Numbered from the stretch's first letter, positions 54,516 through 64,000 are shown. The stretch: DNA of 64,000 nucleotides from Nocardioides iriomotensis (GCF_004168035.1 NZ_SDPU01000013.1:39269-103268); one strand, 5' to 3'. Numbers and translations are program-made. Notes: generated by a model from the sequence alone, not told the origin.

Positions 54516-56015
54516 TCAGTCCCTCCCGCCGGCGTTCAGGCTGACGGTTCGCACGACGAGCTGGCGGCCGTTGCGAGGTATCCACGCGATCGCCGCATAC
54601 CCGCCGTCGCCGAGATCGGTGGTGTACTCGTCGGGAAGGCTGCTCTCGGGCGTCACCTTGATGGGTTCGGACCATGCGTGCCCGGCAGGCTTGAGGCGAG
54701 CCCACAGTTGCGGCACCCGGCCCTTGGCGCCCCACACCACGAGCGCATCACCGGCTCGGTTCACCGAGAGCCGCGCGTCGGGACTGAGCGAACGCGGCCT
54801 CTTGACGTCTGTCGCTAGGACGCACGGGCGGCGCCACTCGCCGCCAGGACGGCTCCATCTGACCATGAGGTCCGTGCCGTGCCACCATGCCTTCAGCGCC
54901 CTGCCCTTGGCGTCCATGTCGATGGAGCGCCCGTAGACCCCTTCCGTGAGGGTCGGCTGTCGGACCGGACGCTGCCAGCTACCGGATGGGGTCATCCGCA
55001 GGGTGAACTGCGAGCCCTGGGGGGTGTTCCCGTCGTAGGAGACACGGGTGCGCACGACCATCGCGGAGCCGTTGGCGGCGAGGGCGAAGTCGTCGTGCAG
55101 CCAACCGCCGTGGAGGCGCGTCGAGGGACCCCAGCCATCGGTCGGGGTGCGACGTACGGCGTACAGGCGCGTCCGTGCGTTGTGTCCACGGCTGAACAGC
55201 AGCAGGACGCGTCCCGCATCGTCGATGCCGACCTCTTCTGACGACGCGTCCTTCGCCACGAGTTCCATGGGCGTCCACTCCGCGCCTGCCGCTTCCCGGT
55301 GGGACGCGTAGATCAAGGACTTCCGACCCTCGAACAGGCTCCAGACCACCACCGCGGCGCCGGCGGCGTTCACCACAAGCTGATGAGAATGGACGTACCC
55401 GGCTCCGAGGACCGTCGGCGCGCTCGACCAGCGGCCACCCGGGCTTCGGTCGGCGACCACGATGTCGAAGAACTCGGTGAACGGGGCCGGTCCGGCGCCA
55501 CGTCCGCGCTCGTCGGAGAGCCAGAGCAGCGTCTGTGCATCCGTCGCGTCGACACCCAGCACGCCGTCGCCGAACACGTCGAACACCTCGCGATGCTGCG
55601 GGTCAGGCGGCCCGGCGGGCGACTGCGGATCTCCCGGCGCGGCCGGGACGTCCATCGTGCGGACCTCCCCGGAGTCGACGGAGACGGTCCACGCGACGGT
55701 CGTCGTCCCGGTCCGGCTGACCGCCACGTCTTCGAGGGTCCCGTACGCGGCGAGACCGCGGGTCGTGACGTCCCCCAGAGACCAGGAGGGCGATGTCTCG
55801 AACGGACATGGCGCCGGGCCCCTGTCCCTGGCTTCCCGGGGGCTGGTGCGCCGGCCCGTCGCCTCACCCACCGCGACGGCGTCTTCCGATGCACCCACCG
55901 AGCCCGGTGAGCCCGATGAGCCCGATGACTCGTTTGCCACGCACGCCGCTTGGAGGAGCAGGACGGCCGACGCGGCGGCGGTCCCGGCGCGGTGCGAAGC
56001 GTGTCGTGCCTTCAT
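54516..56015 (-). CDS. Secreted lipoprotein with propeller-like repeats
   Basis: 499 residues. Signal peptide and lipobox LLLQAAC (Cys25). The mature protein has recurring W-containing strands (AVVVWSLFEGRKSLIYASHR, RTPTDGWGPSTRLHGGW, AWWHGTDLMVRWSRPGGEW, AVVVWGAKGRVPQLWARLKP), as in beta-propellers. The role may be sugar or cell-wall binding, but no active site is visible. Distances to the next gene suggest co-transcription with the lipoprotein at 56089-57243. Confidence 0.72.
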   Translation of the reverse strand: MKARHASHRAGTAAASAVLLLQAACVANESSGSSGSPGSVGASEDAVAVGEATGRRTSPREARDRGPAPCPFETSPSWSLGDVTTRGLAAYGTLEDVAVSRTGTTTVAWTVSVDSGEVRTMDVPAAPGDPQSPAGPPDPQHREVFDVFGDGVLGVDATDAQTLLWLSDERGRGAGPAPFTEFFDIVVADRSPGGRWSSAPTVLGAGYVHSHQLVVNAAGAAVVVWSLFEGRKSLIYASHREAAGAEWTPMELVAKDASSEEVGIDDAGRVLLLFSRGHNARTRLYAVRRTPTDGWGPSTRLHGGWLHDDFALAANGSAMVVRTRVSYDGNTPQGSQFTLRMTPSGSWQRPVRQPTLTEGVYGRSIDMDAKGRALKAWWHGTDLMVRWSRPGGEWRRPCVLATDVKRPRSLSPDARLSVNRAGDALVVWGAKGRVPQLWARLKPAGHAWSEPIKVTPESSLPDEYTTDLGDGGYAAIAWIPRNGRQLVVRTVSLNAGGRD

Positions 56016-56088
56016 CGCTCGGACCCCCTCTGCGCCCGGTCCCGCTCTGTTGAGTGTCCCCCGTCATCAGCACGAACGGAACCATCCG

Positions 56089-57243
56089 TCAGCGGCCCGG
56101 GGTGACCTTCGTCCAGCTACGACCGTCGGTGGAGATCACGACCGTCCGGTCGTTGACGTACCCGACGATGGGGCCGGCGCCGATCGCGTGCAGGCCGCGG
56201 TCCAGCGGGGAGTTCCAGGGCGCCAACCGGGGCGCGCCCGCGTCTGGCCGCAGGGTGCTGCTGCCGAACGGCAGCCGCCAGATTCGACCCGGTCGGCAAC
56301 GCGGGCCGCAGAACCCGAGCGGGTCCTTGCCCTCGGCGACGAGCAGGGTCTTGTCGGGAGCGAACGCCAGCCCGCCGAGGACCATCCGGTCCCGCGGCAG
56401 CGGGACCCGCCGGACCGCCTTGGCGTCGGTGCTCCACAGCTCCCGCAGGTACAGCGGCAGGTCCTGCGGGGAGTCGTTCATCGCGATCGCGTAGGCGGTG
56501 CCGGGGCCTAGGTCGCTGCGGGTGTCGGCGTAGCGACGTTTCGGTTCCCCGTCCCACGGCAGCCGGTTGTGCCGCGACGGGACGGACCCCGGCGGCAGCT
56601 GGTAGGTGTGCGCGGCCGCGATGTCGATGGCCCAGGTGCCTTTGGGCATGCCGCGGCCGACGTCGTAGTGGAAGTCGTAAAGCTGGTCGACCAGGACGTC
56701 GTGGCCGGGTTGTAGCGGTTGGGGGTCCTCGGCGACGTGCAACAGGTTGACGGTGCCGTCGGGGTACAGCACGAACGGAGGGTAGAACCGCCGGGGTGTC
56801 GTGATCTGGTTCGTCGCTTTGATCGCGACGGCGCCGCGGCCCACGGCGATGAACGTGACCAGGTCGGCGAGGCGTTCGTCGATGGTGATGGTGGCGGCGT
56901 GGGCCCAGTTGTCGTCTGTGGTCGCGATGACCGTGGTGCACCACAACGTGCCCTTGTTCGAGCAGGCGCCGAACTCGGCGGCTGCGTCGGTCGAGGAGGT
57001 GTACCGCACGTCGTACAGGTCGTACTTGGCGTCGACCGGTTCGTCGGTGACAACGTCTGCCCGGTCCAGGAACTCCTCCAGGCGGGTCTGCTCGGAGGCG
57101 GGGCGCTTATCGGTGGTCGACGGCGCCGGCGATGGTGGCGCGGAAGCACCCGGTGCCAGTTTCGGCGAAGGTTGACCGCCGGTGCACGCGACCGTGAGCG
57201 CGGCCAGTACGACCGTCACGAGCAGCCACCGGATTCCCCACAT
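56089..57243 (-). CDS. Secreted lipoprotein of unknown function
   Basis: The ATG at 57243 has GGAGG five bases upstream; 384 residues. Lipobox LTVAC (Cys20), then a Pro/Ser/Thr-rich linker. The body is beta-rich with WCTTVIATTDDNWAHAATITIDERL and PRRFYPPFVLYPDGTVNLLHV, and a final repeat-like section PRDRMVLGGLAFAPDKTLLVAEGKD to NDRTVVISTDGRSW, suggesting a small propeller. Local base composition is a little lower in G+C. Function unknown. Confidence 0.72.
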   Translation of the reverse strand: MWGIRWLLVTVVLAALTVACTGGQPSPKLAPGASAPPSPAPSTTDKRPASEQTRLEEFLDRADVVTDEPVDAKYDLYDVRYTSSTDAAAEFGACSNKGTLWCTTVIATTDDNWAHAATITIDERLADLVTFIAVGRGAVAIKATNQITTPRRFYPPFVLYPDGTVNLLHVAEDPQPLQPGHDVLVDQLYDFHYDVGRGMPKGTWAIDIAAAHTYQLPPGSVPSRHNRLPWDGEPKRRYADTRSDLGPGTAYAIAMNDSPQDLPLYLRELWSTDAKAVRRVPLPRDRMVLGGLAFAPDKTLLVAEGKDPLGFCGPRCRPGRIWRLPFGSSTLRPDAGAPRLAPWNSPLDRGLHAIGAGPIVGYVNDRTVVISTDGRSWTKVTPGR

Positions 57244-57462
57244 GTCCCCTCCACCCATGCCTGGGCGCCCGGACGCCCTGGTCTCAGGGTGCCCACGGGC
57301 CCGCGCGCGCGGCAAGCGACTGCGGTCAGGTTGGTGCTCCCAACGGGTGGCGTGGAGCAGATGTGTGGCGGCCCTGCCCAGTTGCCGGCCCGACTAGGTC
57401 CGATCGCACATCGGCAAACCGAGCTTCACGATCTGCGACACGTGCGTTCTTCGAGGATGACC

Positions 57463-57486
57463 TGAGCGGGCAGTCCTGCCCGCTCA
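57463..57486. terminator. Hairpin after methyltransferase gene
   Basis: TGAGCGGGCA (57463-57472) pairs with TGCCCGCTCA (57477-57486) over 10 bp around GTCC. It lies five bases past the methyltransferase stop on the minus strand and so probably terminates it. A T-rich run is visible only on the plus strand. Confidence 0.6.
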
Positions 57487-57491
57487 TCTCT

Positions 57492-58244
57492 TCAGTCCGA
57501 CTCGCAGACGCAGAGCTGGATCGCCGCATCGCCCGTGAACGGTCGACCGGACCAGTCGCCGAAGCGCTCGACGAGCCGAAGCCCAGCCAGGGAGAGCAGC
57601 AGTGGCAGCTCCTGAGGGAAGATGCTCCTGAGCTCAAGCGGGGCGACGAGGAAGTCGGGCTCGGAGTCGGCGGAGAAGTGCCACGTCCCGCGGGTCACCT
57701 GCGCGGCAGCATCGTAGGTCTCCGCGACATCGACCCTCACGTCGCCACGGTCGGGATCCACGAACGACAGCGCATCGCGGGTGCGTCGTACGCCGTCGGC
57801 ATCGGCGAGGACGCGCACGTTCGGGTTGAACACGTCGAAGATGAAACGCGCTCCGGGCGCCAGGTGCGCTCGCACGGATCGAAAGCAGCGCAGCAGATCG
57901 GCAGCCTCATGCAGATGGAGCAATGAATTGGCTGCGACGAACACGAGATCGAACGTGCGGCCGAGGTCGAAGTCCCGCATGTCGCCCTGCACCCACTCCA
58001 CCGCGATGGCGCGCTCGTCCGCCTTGCGCTGAGCCTCGGTGAGCATGTCCGAGGAGAGCTCCAGGCCGGTGCACGGATGCCCGTCGGAGGCGATGGGGAT
58101 CAGCTTGTGTCCGGTGCCGCACCCGAGCTCCAGGACACGCCCGCCTTGCCGATCGGCCTCGGCCCGGTAGAAGTCGACGGCCGGCTCGCCACCCGGGAAC
58201 AACCGGTCATACAGCCTCGCATCCGAGTAGAACCGTTCACTCAT
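57492..58244 (-). CDS. Class I SAM-dependent methyltransferase
   Basis: 250 residues from the ATG at 58244 with AGGAGG upstream. Opening FYSDARLYDRLFPGGEPAVDFY, SAM loop VLELGCGTGHKLIPIASDG, motif II EWVQGDMRDFDLGRTFDLVFVA, then FDVFNPNVRVL. Related to class I small-molecule methyltransferases. Substrate unknown. Confidence 0.88.
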   Translation of the reverse strand: MSERFYSDARLYDRLFPGGEPAVDFYRAEADRQGGRVLELGCGTGHKLIPIASDGHPCTGLELSSDMLTEAQRKADERAIAVEWVQGDMRDFDLGRTFDLVFVAANSLLHLHEAADLLRCFRSVRAHLAPGARFIFDVFNPNVRVLADADGVRRTRDALSFVDPDRGDVRVDVAETYDAAAQVTRGTWHFSADSEPDFLVAPLELRSIFPQELPLLLSLAGLRLVERFGDWSGRPFTGDAAIQLCVCESD

Positions 58245-58673
<429 letters not shown>

Positions 58674-58738
58674 GGAGCGACCCGGACGAACCGGGACGCG
58701 AGGAGAAAAGATACCAGCCGACGACGGGTGCCGCCGAA

Positions 58739-59596
58739 TCAGGACCCCACGGCCCGCTGCTGCTCGACCGGCGCCTCCTCGGCGGCGGTCTGCTCGGCCT
58801 GGGCCTGCGCCTCGGCGACCAGCGCGGAGTCCTGATCGCTGCGGCCGGACGTCCAGGAACCGGGCTCGTCGAGGTCGATCGTGCGGACGGTGCGCCGCGC
58901 CTTCGGCTTCGTGACGTACGTCGGCAGCGTGACCGGCAGCGGGTCCCAGAGCGAGCCGCCGTCCTCGGTCGGCACCATGACGGCGTCGAGCACGGCGACG
59001 GGGATCGCGATGGTGTCCTCCTCCGGCGCGACCTCCTCGAACCCCTGCGCGTTGCGTACGGCGGGTGCCTCCGCGTGCGCGGCCGGGCGGCCCGGACGGA
59101 CCGCCTCCTCCTGCTCGATCGCGTCGGCGAGGTCGGCCTCCCAGCGGGCGTTGCGGGCCTGGCGGACCTGAGTGCGGCAGAGCACGAGCCACAGCAGCAC
59201 GAGCGCGGCCGGAATAGTCACCGACCACCAGGGCACGACCGCGAACGCGGCGAGCCCGGCGACGACGGCGGTGCACACCAGCAGGAACGCGAGGACCCGA
59301 CGACGACGGCGGGCGGCGGCCTTGGCGGCTCGCCGGGCGGCGCGGGCGGCCCGCGGGTCGACCGGCCGGGCAGGCGCCGACGGGCGGTCCTCGCCGTCGG
59401 CGCGACCGGACGGCACGACGAGGCGGCTGTCGCGGCGACTCACCGGCTCCCGGCGGGCCAGCACACGCGCGGCCGGCGAGAAACGGTCGACAGACCGGGT
59501 CCGAGCGACCTCGTCGTGATGCTTGAGCGCCTTGGGAATCAGGTAGACGGCCCACGCCAGGGCGAGCACGGCGAAGATGACTCCAGACAGGTCCAC
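58739..59596 (-). CDS. sepX: Divisome protein SepX/GlpR
   Basis: Actinobacterial membrane protein that works with FtsZ/DivIVA in septation (Streptomyces SepX). GTG start at 59596, 285 residues. The N-terminus VDLSGVIFAVLALAWAVYLI then PKALKHHDEVARTRSVDRFS is diagnostic. Span 1 is at 3-20; two more spans are at 101-120 and 124-140, followed by a long acidic cytoplasmic tail. The order sepX-rimJ-moeA-galU is conserved in mycobacteria. Confidence 0.88.
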   Translation of the reverse strand: MDLSGVIFAVLALAWAVYLIPKALKHHDEVARTRSVDRFSPAARVLARREPVSRRDSRLVVPSGRADGEDRPSAPARPVDPRAARAARRAAKAAARRRRRVLAFLLVCTAVVAGLAAFAVVPWWSVTIPAALVLLWLVLCRTQVRQARNARWEADLADAIEQEEAVRPGRPAAHAEAPAVRNAQGFEEVAPEEDTIAIPVAVLDAVMVPTEDGGSLWDPLPVTLPTYVTKPKARRTVRTIDLDEPGSWTSGRSDQDSALVAEAQAQAEQTAAEEAPVEQQRAVGS

Positions 59597-59690
59597 GCGA
59601 CGAACGATAGGAGCGGCAGCACGGTCCGCCCCGCACGTCAAGCGGTGTGTCGCAAGATCACTCCTGTGATCTCGTGTGACTGATGTGAAT

Positions 59691-60260
59691 TCAGGGGTTC
59701 TCGGCTCTGGGACCCTGCCGGAAACGGCGCAGCACGCCGCCCTCGCACTCCTCGACGGTGAGCGCGAACAGCCGGTGGTCGCGCCAGGCACCGTCGATGT
59801 GCAGGTACCCCTTGGCGTAGCCGACCTCGGTGAAGCCGAGCTTCTCGACGACCCGCAGCGACGCGGTGTTCTCGGGTCGGATCGCCACCTCGACCCGGTG
59901 CAGGTCGAGCTCGAACAGGCAGTAGTCGGTGACCAGCGCGACGGCGGTCGGCATCACGTCCTGTCCCGCGAACCGCTTGTCGATCCAGTAGCCGACCTGC
60001 GCCCAGCGCGCCGATCCCCCGGTGATGTTGGTGACCGTGAGCTGTCCGGCGAACTCGTCGTCCACGGTCACCGCGAACGGCAGCGCCCGCCGCTCGCGCG
60101 CCTGGCGGTGCAGGTCGCGCACCAGGCCACGGAACGTCTTCGGCGCCGACCGGTCACCGGGCGGCAGGGTCGCCTCCCACGGCGTCAGCCAGGCGGCGTT
60201 GCGGCGGCGCACCTCCGCCCAGACCGTCGCGTCCGACATCAGCAGCGGTCGGACGCCCAC
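59691..60260 (-). CDS. rimJ: RimJ-type ribosomal protein N-acetyltransferase
   Basis: GNAT protein of the RimJ/RimL subgroup: RRRNAAWLTPWEATLPPG, VGYWIDKRFAGQDVMPTAVA, LHRVEVAIRPENTASLRVVE and GFTEVGYAKGYLHIDGAWRDH. Acetylates the N-terminus of a ribosomal protein or a small-molecule target. The GTG at 60260 is the first good start; homology begins slightly upstream (TPWRVELRAGRV), where only non-standard starts occur. It lies 35 bp after mog. Confidence 0.9.
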   Translation of the reverse strand: MGVRPLLMSDATVWAEVRRRNAAWLTPWEATLPPGDRSAPKTFRGLVRDLHRQARERRALPFAVTVDDEFAGQLTVTNITGGSARWAQVGYWIDKRFAGQDVMPTAVALVTDYCLFELDLHRVEVAIRPENTASLRVVEKLGFTEVGYAKGYLHIDGAWRDHRLFALTVEECEGGVLRRFRQGPRAENP

Positions 60261-60295
60261 CCGGCCGGCCCGCAGCTCGACGCGCCACGGCGTGC

Positions 60296-60766
60296 TCAGT
60301 GGTCGCTCCCCACGATCTGCTCCACCGCGTGCCGCAGCAGGGGTACGACGACCGCGAGGCCGTCCTTGACGCCGCCGCGCGACCCGGGGAGGTTCACGAC
60401 GAGCGCCTGCCCGCTCACCCCTGCGACGCCGCGCGAGAGCGCCGCGGTCGGCACGCCCTTCGCCACGCCGTACGCCCGGATCGCCTCGGCGATGCCCGGC
60501 ACCTCGCGGTCCAGCAGCGGGCGGGTCACCTCGGGCGTGTGGTCGGTCGGGGTGAGGCCGGTGCCGCCCGTCGTCAGCACGACACGCGCGCCGGACGCGA
60601 CGGCGTCCTTGATCGCGGCGCCGACCGGTTCGCCGTCCGGGACGACGACGGGGTCGGCAGCCTCGAAGCCCTCGTCGCGCAGCGCGGCGACGATCAGCGG
60701 GCCGGTGGTGTCCTCGTAGACCCCGGACGCGGCGCGGTTGGACGCGACGACGACCGCGGCCCTCAT
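60296..60766 (-). CDS. mog: Molybdopterin adenylyltransferase (Mog/MoaB)
   Basis: Adenylylates molybdopterin before molybdenum insertion. The 156-residue protein has [40 protein letters not shown] (nucleotide site), [14 protein letters not shown] and [19 protein letters not shown] overlaps the moaC stop (ATGA). Confidence 0.93.
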   Translation of the reverse strand: MRAAVVVASNRAASGVYEDTTGPLIVAALRDEGFEAADPVVVPDGEPVGAAIKDAVASGARVVLTTGGTGLTPTDHTPEVTRPLLDREVPGIAEAIRAYGVAKGVPTAALSRGVAGVSGQALVVNLPGSRGGVKDGLAVVVPLLRHAVEQIVGSDH

Positions 60767-61248
60767 GCGTCCCCTCGCGACCAGTCGCCGGACTTGCCGC
60801 CGGTCTTGGTCTCGACCCGGATGTCGGTGATCACCGCGCCCTTGTCGACCGCCTTGACCATGTCGACGACGGTGAGCGCGGCGACCGAGACCGCGGTCAG
60901 CGCCTCCATCTCGACCCCGGTGCGGTCGCTGGTGCGCACGGTCGCGGTGATGTCGACGGCGTCGTCGGCGACGGCCAGGTCGACGGTGACGCCGGAGATG
61001 GCGAGCGGGTGGCACAGCGGCACCAGGTCGGGCGTGCGCTTGGCGGCCATGATCCCCGCGACCCGGGCGACGCCGAGCGCGTCACCCTTGGGCACGCCGT
61101 CGCCGCGCAGCAGCCCGACGACCTCGGCGGACACCAGCACGCGGCCGGTCGCGACCGCCTGCCGCGCCGTGACGTCCTTGCCCGACACGTCGACCATGCG
61201 CGCGGCGCCGGTCTCGTCGACGTGGGTGAGGCGCGGGGCGTCGCCCAT
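60763..61248 (-). CDS. moaC: Cyclic pyranopterin monophosphate synthase MoaC
   Basis: Second half of the first step of molybdenum-cofactor synthesis. 161 residues: [40 protein letters not shown] (catalytic Lys, His), [20 protein letters not shown] and [11 protein letters not shown]. The ATG shares a base with the moeA stop (TGATG). MoaA is not in the window. Confidence 0.96.
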   Translation of the reverse strand: MGDAPRLTHVDETGAARMVDVSGKDVTARQAVATGRVLVSAEVVGLLRGDGVPKGDALGVARVAGIMAAKRTPDLVPLCHPLAISGVTVDLAVADDAVDITATVRTSDRTGVEMEALTAVSVAALTVVDMVKAVDKGAVITDIRVETKTGGKSGDWSRGDA

Positions 61249-62498
61249 CAGAAGTCCCGGTCGAGCACGAGGACCTGCACCTGCTCGCCGGCCTGCACGC
61301 CGGTCTGGTCCTCGGGCAGCACGATCAGCGCGTTGGCGTCCGACAGGTCGCCCATCAGGTGCGAGCCGTGACCGCCGACGGGGGTGACGTGCGCGCCCTT
61401 GCCGTCGATCTCGAAGAACGCCCGCGCGAACTGCCGCTTCCCCGGGATCGACGTGATCGCCTTGGTGAGCAGGGCCCTGACCATCGGGCGGCGGTACGGC
61501 ACCTTGCCCATCATGCGGCGGATCGCGGGCAGCACGAACATCTCGAACGACACGTACGACGACACCGGGTTGCCCGGCAGGGTGATGATCGGGGTCGAGT
61601 CCTCGCCGATGAAGCCGAAACCCTGCGGCTTGCCGGGCTGCATGGCGACCTCGCCGAACGACACCGTCCCGAGCTCGGCGAGCACCTCCTTGACGACGTC
61701 GTAGGCGCCCTTGCTCACCCCGCCGCTGGTCACCACGAGGTCGGCGCGCACGAGCTGGTCGCTGAGCGCGTCGGTGAACTCGGCCGGGTCGTCGGACACG
61801 ATGCCGACCCGGTAGGCGATGGCGCCGGCGGCCCGTGCGGAGGCGGCGAGCATGTAGGAGTTCGCGTCGTAGATCGAGTCGTGGTCGAGGCCGGCACCCG
61901 GCTCGCGCAGCTCGGAGCCCGTCGACACGATCACCACGCGCGGCCGCGGTCGGGCCTGCACGCTCGCGCGGCCGACCGAGGCGAGCAGGCCGAGCTGGCG
62001 CGGGCCGAGCACGGTGCCCTCGTGGAGGAGCACGTCGCCGCGGCGCACGTCCTCGCCGGTGTACCGGACGTGCTGGCCCTTCGTCGGGGCCTGGGTGATC
62101 CGGACGTTGGCGATGCCGCCGTCGGTCCACTCCACCGGCACGACCGAGTCGGCGCCCTGCGGCACGGGAGCGCCGGTCATGATCCGCACCGCGGTGCCGG
62201 GCGACAGCGCGAACAGCTTGGTCTGCCCGGCCGCCATCTCCCCCACCACCGGCAGGTGCACCGGGTGGTCGTCACTGGCCGAGGCGACGTCGTCGAAGTA
62301 GACGGCGTAGCCGTCCATGGCGCTGTTGTCGAACGCCGGCAGGTCCATCGTCGCCGACACGTCCTCGCAGACGGGCAGGCCCACCGCCTCCAGCAGCGGC
62401 TGGTCGTACGGCGGGAGCGGGTCGATCGTCTCGATGATCCGTTCGACGTGCTCGTCGACCGTGCTCGGCCGGTCGGTCGGCATCAGCGCACGCGTCAT
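61248..62498 (-). CDS. moeA: Molybdopterin molybdenumtransferase MoeA
   Basis: Inserts molybdate into adenylylated molybdopterin. 416 residues: [69 protein letters not shown] and [20 protein letters not shown]. First gene of moeA-moaC-mog. The short gap of 16 bp separates it from the UDP-glucose pyrophosphorylase. Confidence 0.97.
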   Translation of the reverse strand: MTRALMPTDRPSTVDEHVERIIETIDPLPPYDQPLLEAVGLPVCEDVSATMDLPAFDNSAMDGYAVYFDDVASASDDHPVHLPVVGEMAAGQTKLFALSPGTAVRIMTGAPVPQGADSVVPVEWTDGGIANVRITQAPTKGQHVRYTGEDVRRGDVLLHEGTVLGPRQLGLLASVGRASVQARPRPRVVIVSTGSELREPGAGLDHDSIYDANSYMLAASARAAGAIAYRVGIVSDDPAEFTDALSDQLVRADLVVTSGGVSKGAYDVVKEVLAELGTVSFGEVAMQPGKPQGFGFIGEDSTPIITLPGNPVSSYVSFEMFVLPAIRRMMGKVPYRRPMVRALLTKAITSIPGKRQFARAFFEIDGKGAHVTPVGGHGSHLMGDLSDANALIVLPEDQTGVQAGEQVQVLVLDRDF

Positions 62499-62514
62499 AC
62501 CTGCAATCTAACGG

Positions 62515-63891
62515 TCACCCCAGCGTCGCACCGGCTCCGACCCGGCTCCCGGGACCCTGGTCCTCGAGAACGGCGTCGCCGACGACCGTCACCCCGTCCT
62601 CGAACGTCCAGTCGCCTTTGACGACGAGCTGCTTGGCCTCGCGCAGCGACGGCGCGCCCGCCGGGAAGCGGCGGTCGAAGTCGCCGACGAGCTTGTAGAA
62701 CGTCGGCTCGAGGTCGACGTACGGGATCCCGCCCGACACCTGGTGCAGCACGTAGTCCTCGTCGAGCTCGTAGCAGTCGGAGCGCAGCACCAGCAGGTCG
62801 TTGGTCGTCTTGACCGGCACGAACCGGGCGCGGGTCACCTCGATCGTGGTGGCCCCGTCGAAGACCTCGATCGCGGCGCCCATCGCGGTCTCGATCTGGA
62901 CGACCTCGGGGCTGTCGGGGTCGGAGGGGTCGACGGTCTTGGTGTTGCGGATCATCGCCAGGCCGAGGATGCCGTCGCGCCGGTCGAGCTCGTCCTTCAT
63001 CGCCTGGAGGTTGAACCACAGGTTGTTGGTCGAGCAGAACCGGTGCCGGTCGAGGTCACCCAGCGCGGCCTTGTCCTCGTCGAGGGTCTGCGCCGTCTCG
63101 CGCAGCACGATCCGGCCGTCCTCCTTGCGGGTGGCGAAGTGGCCGCCCTTCCGGTCCGAGGGGGTACGGCGCACCGCCTCGATCGCGAACGGCGCCCCCG
63201 AGCTCGCGAACCAGCCGGCCACCCGCGGGTCGGGCACGGCGCCCAGGTTGTCGGAGTTGGACACGAACACCTGCGTGAAGCCGGCGTCGATCAGCCGGTC
63301 GAGCAGCCCGGTGCCCCGCAGCGCGGTGTAGATGTCGCCGTGCCCCGGCGGGCACCACTCGAGGTCCGGGTCGTCGGGCCAGTCGACCGGCGTGAGGTCG
63401 TCGGTGCGGAGCTTGGGCTCCTTGTTCTGCAGGAAGTCCGGCGGCAGCCCGTCGACGGCGAGGTCGGGGTACCGGTCGAGCACGGCGAGCGTGTCGTCGG
63501 AGGTGCGGAAGCTGTCCATGAAGATCAGCGGCAGCGGCGCGTCGTACCGCTTCCGAAGCGCCAGCACCTGCCGCACGATGATGTCGAGGAAGCTCAGCCC
63601 GTCGCGCACCTCGAGCAGGGACTTGGCGCGATCCATGCCCATCGAGGTGCCGAGCCCGCCGTTGAGCTTGATCACCGCGGTGGTGCCGATCGCCTCGCGC
63701 GCCACGTCGTCGGGGACGTCGGCGTCGGCGAGCGCCGGCGAGTCGAGCGGCTCGATCGACGACTCCGGGACCATCCCGGTCTCGCCGCTCTCGACCAGCC
63801 GGTAATAGTGGGCGAACACCTCGATCGCCACCGGGTCGACGCCCGCCGCGGTCATCTTGTCGCGGGCCTGCCGGAGTCCCTCGTCGCTCAT
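62515..63891 (-). CDS. UTP--glucose-1-phosphate uridylyltransferase, eukaryotic UGP2 type
   Basis: Makes UDP-glucose for glycans and trehalose. The 458-residue protein is the large UDPGP family, not bacterial GalU: VIKLNGGLGTSMGMDRAKSL (nucleotide loop), PLIFMDSFRTSDDT, EWCPPGHGDIYTALRGTG, VFVSNSDNLGAV, FCSTNNLWFNLQAM and a short C-terminal left-handed helix. This type is known in Bifidobacterium and some other actinobacteria. It occupies the galU position next to moeA. The IS481-type end lies about 15 bp upstream of its ATG. Confidence 0.93.
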   Translation of the reverse strand: MSDEGLRQARDKMTAAGVDPVAIEVFAHYYRLVESGETGMVPESSIEPLDSPALADADVPDDVAREAIGTTAVIKLNGGLGTSMGMDRAKSLLEVRDGLSFLDIIVRQVLALRKRYDAPLPLIFMDSFRTSDDTLAVLDRYPDLAVDGLPPDFLQNKEPKLRTDDLTPVDWPDDPDLEWCPPGHGDIYTALRGTGLLDRLIDAGFTQVFVSNSDNLGAVPDPRVAGWFASSGAPFAIEAVRRTPSDRKGGHFATRKEDGRIVLRETAQTLDEDKAALGDLDRHRFCSTNNLWFNLQAMKDELDRRDGILGLAMIRNTKTVDPSDPDSPEVVQIETAMGAAIEVFDGATTIEVTRARFVPVKTTNDLLVLRSDCYELDEDYVLHQVSGGIPYVDLEPTFYKLVGDFDRRFPAGAPSLREAKQLVVKGDWTFEDGVTVVGDAVLEDQGPGSRVGAGATLG

Positions 63892-63906
63892 GCGCCCGAA
63901 TCTAGC

Positions 63907-64000
63907 TGTACCCGGCCATCACGTTGGTGCCAGGCGGCTGATTGGCGGGCGTCCTCCGAGTGCGCTGTGGCGTCGGTCAGTGTTGTAGTGCTCGAGCCAG
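63907..64000 (-). mobile_element. End of an IS481-family insertion sequence (partial)
   Basis: From 63907 to the window edge lies the 3' end of a transposase and a putative terminal sequence beginning TGTACCCGGCCATCACGTTGG-like (TGT at 63907-63909). IS481 elements end in TGT. The element is oriented like the UDP-glucose pyrophosphorylase. The other end lies outside the window, so the boundary is provisional. Confidence 0.6.
63919..64000 (-). CDS. IS481-type transposase C-terminus (partial)
   Basis: The last 26 codons read WLEHYNTDRRHSALGGRPPI then SRLAPT and a TGA at 63919-63921. The segment YNxxRRHSALGGRPPISR is the hallmark C-terminus of IS481/IS3-like DDE integrase-fold transposases, just after the catalytic Glu. 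The N-terminal part is outside the window. Confidence 0.85.
   Translation of the reverse strand, partial: WLEHYNTDRRHSALGGRPPISRLAPT

Overview
The window is one continuous stretch of high-G+C chromosome from an actinobacterium. Codon use is strongly G/C-ending, GTG starts are frequent, and many neighbouring genes overlap by ATGA or GTGA. Several gene orders are actinobacterial signatures: eno-ftsB-DUF501-ppx, mfd-SurA-like-mazG, rplY-pth, glmU-prs, rpfB-rsmA-ispE-ABC-F, the divergent pair rsmI-tatD / pmt, and sepX-rimJ-mog-moaC-moeA-UDP-glucose pyrophosphorylase. Protein content (RpfB, SepX/GlpR, a mycothiol-type maleylpyruvate isomerase, an ECF42 sigma factor, DUF5994) fits Nocardioidaceae (Nocardioides-like) best. 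That genus call is inference, not a search result.

1-17 kb is mostly minus-strand housekeeping: uracil-DNA glycosylase, exopolyphosphatase, divisome protein FtsB, enolase, MazG, a SurA-like lipoprotein, Mfd, a CHAD polyphosphate-binding protein, a stand-alone LigD-type polymerase/primase, CysQ and peptidyl-tRNA hydrolase. 17-35 kb holds L25, PRPP synthetase, GlmU, a tRNA-Gln, a fatty-acid desaturase behind tandem TACGG-type operators with a TetR gene downstream, a secreted metzincin-type protease, a MarR-controlled divergon (methyltransferase-GNAT-VOC), ABC-F, IspE, RsmA, RpfB, TatD, RsmI and a protein mannosyltransferase.

36-50 kb is more accessory: an EAL protein with a degraded loop 6, a STAS protein followed by a 44-residue membrane microprotein, a lipoprotein/hydrolase pair and glutaryl-CoA dehydrogenase. 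The most unusual locus is at 41.8-45.8 kb. It is a translationally coupled pair: a 494-residue repeat protein (duplicated end modules around three ~56-residue super-repeats) and an 852-residue PqqD/RRE-like, M50-type (HEFGH) membrane metalloprotease with an extracytoplasmic domain carrying two CxxC motifs. An ECF42 sigma factor with its DGPF/YCII partner, a frameshifted methyltransferase pseudogene, an MFS exporter and a RibD-C reductase follow.

50.3-54.5 kb is a visibly more A/T-rich island with small or degraded genes: a DUF5994 gene and a likely DUF5994 remnant, an anti-sigma-type ATPase, a TTG-start microprotein and a patatin. 54.5-58.7 kb carries two secreted lipoproteins, a methyltransferase and tRNA-Ala. 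The window ends with SepX, RimJ, molybdopterin genes and a eukaryotic-type UDP-glucose pyrophosphorylase. The end of an IS481-type element lies about 15 bp upstream of that last gene's start codon.
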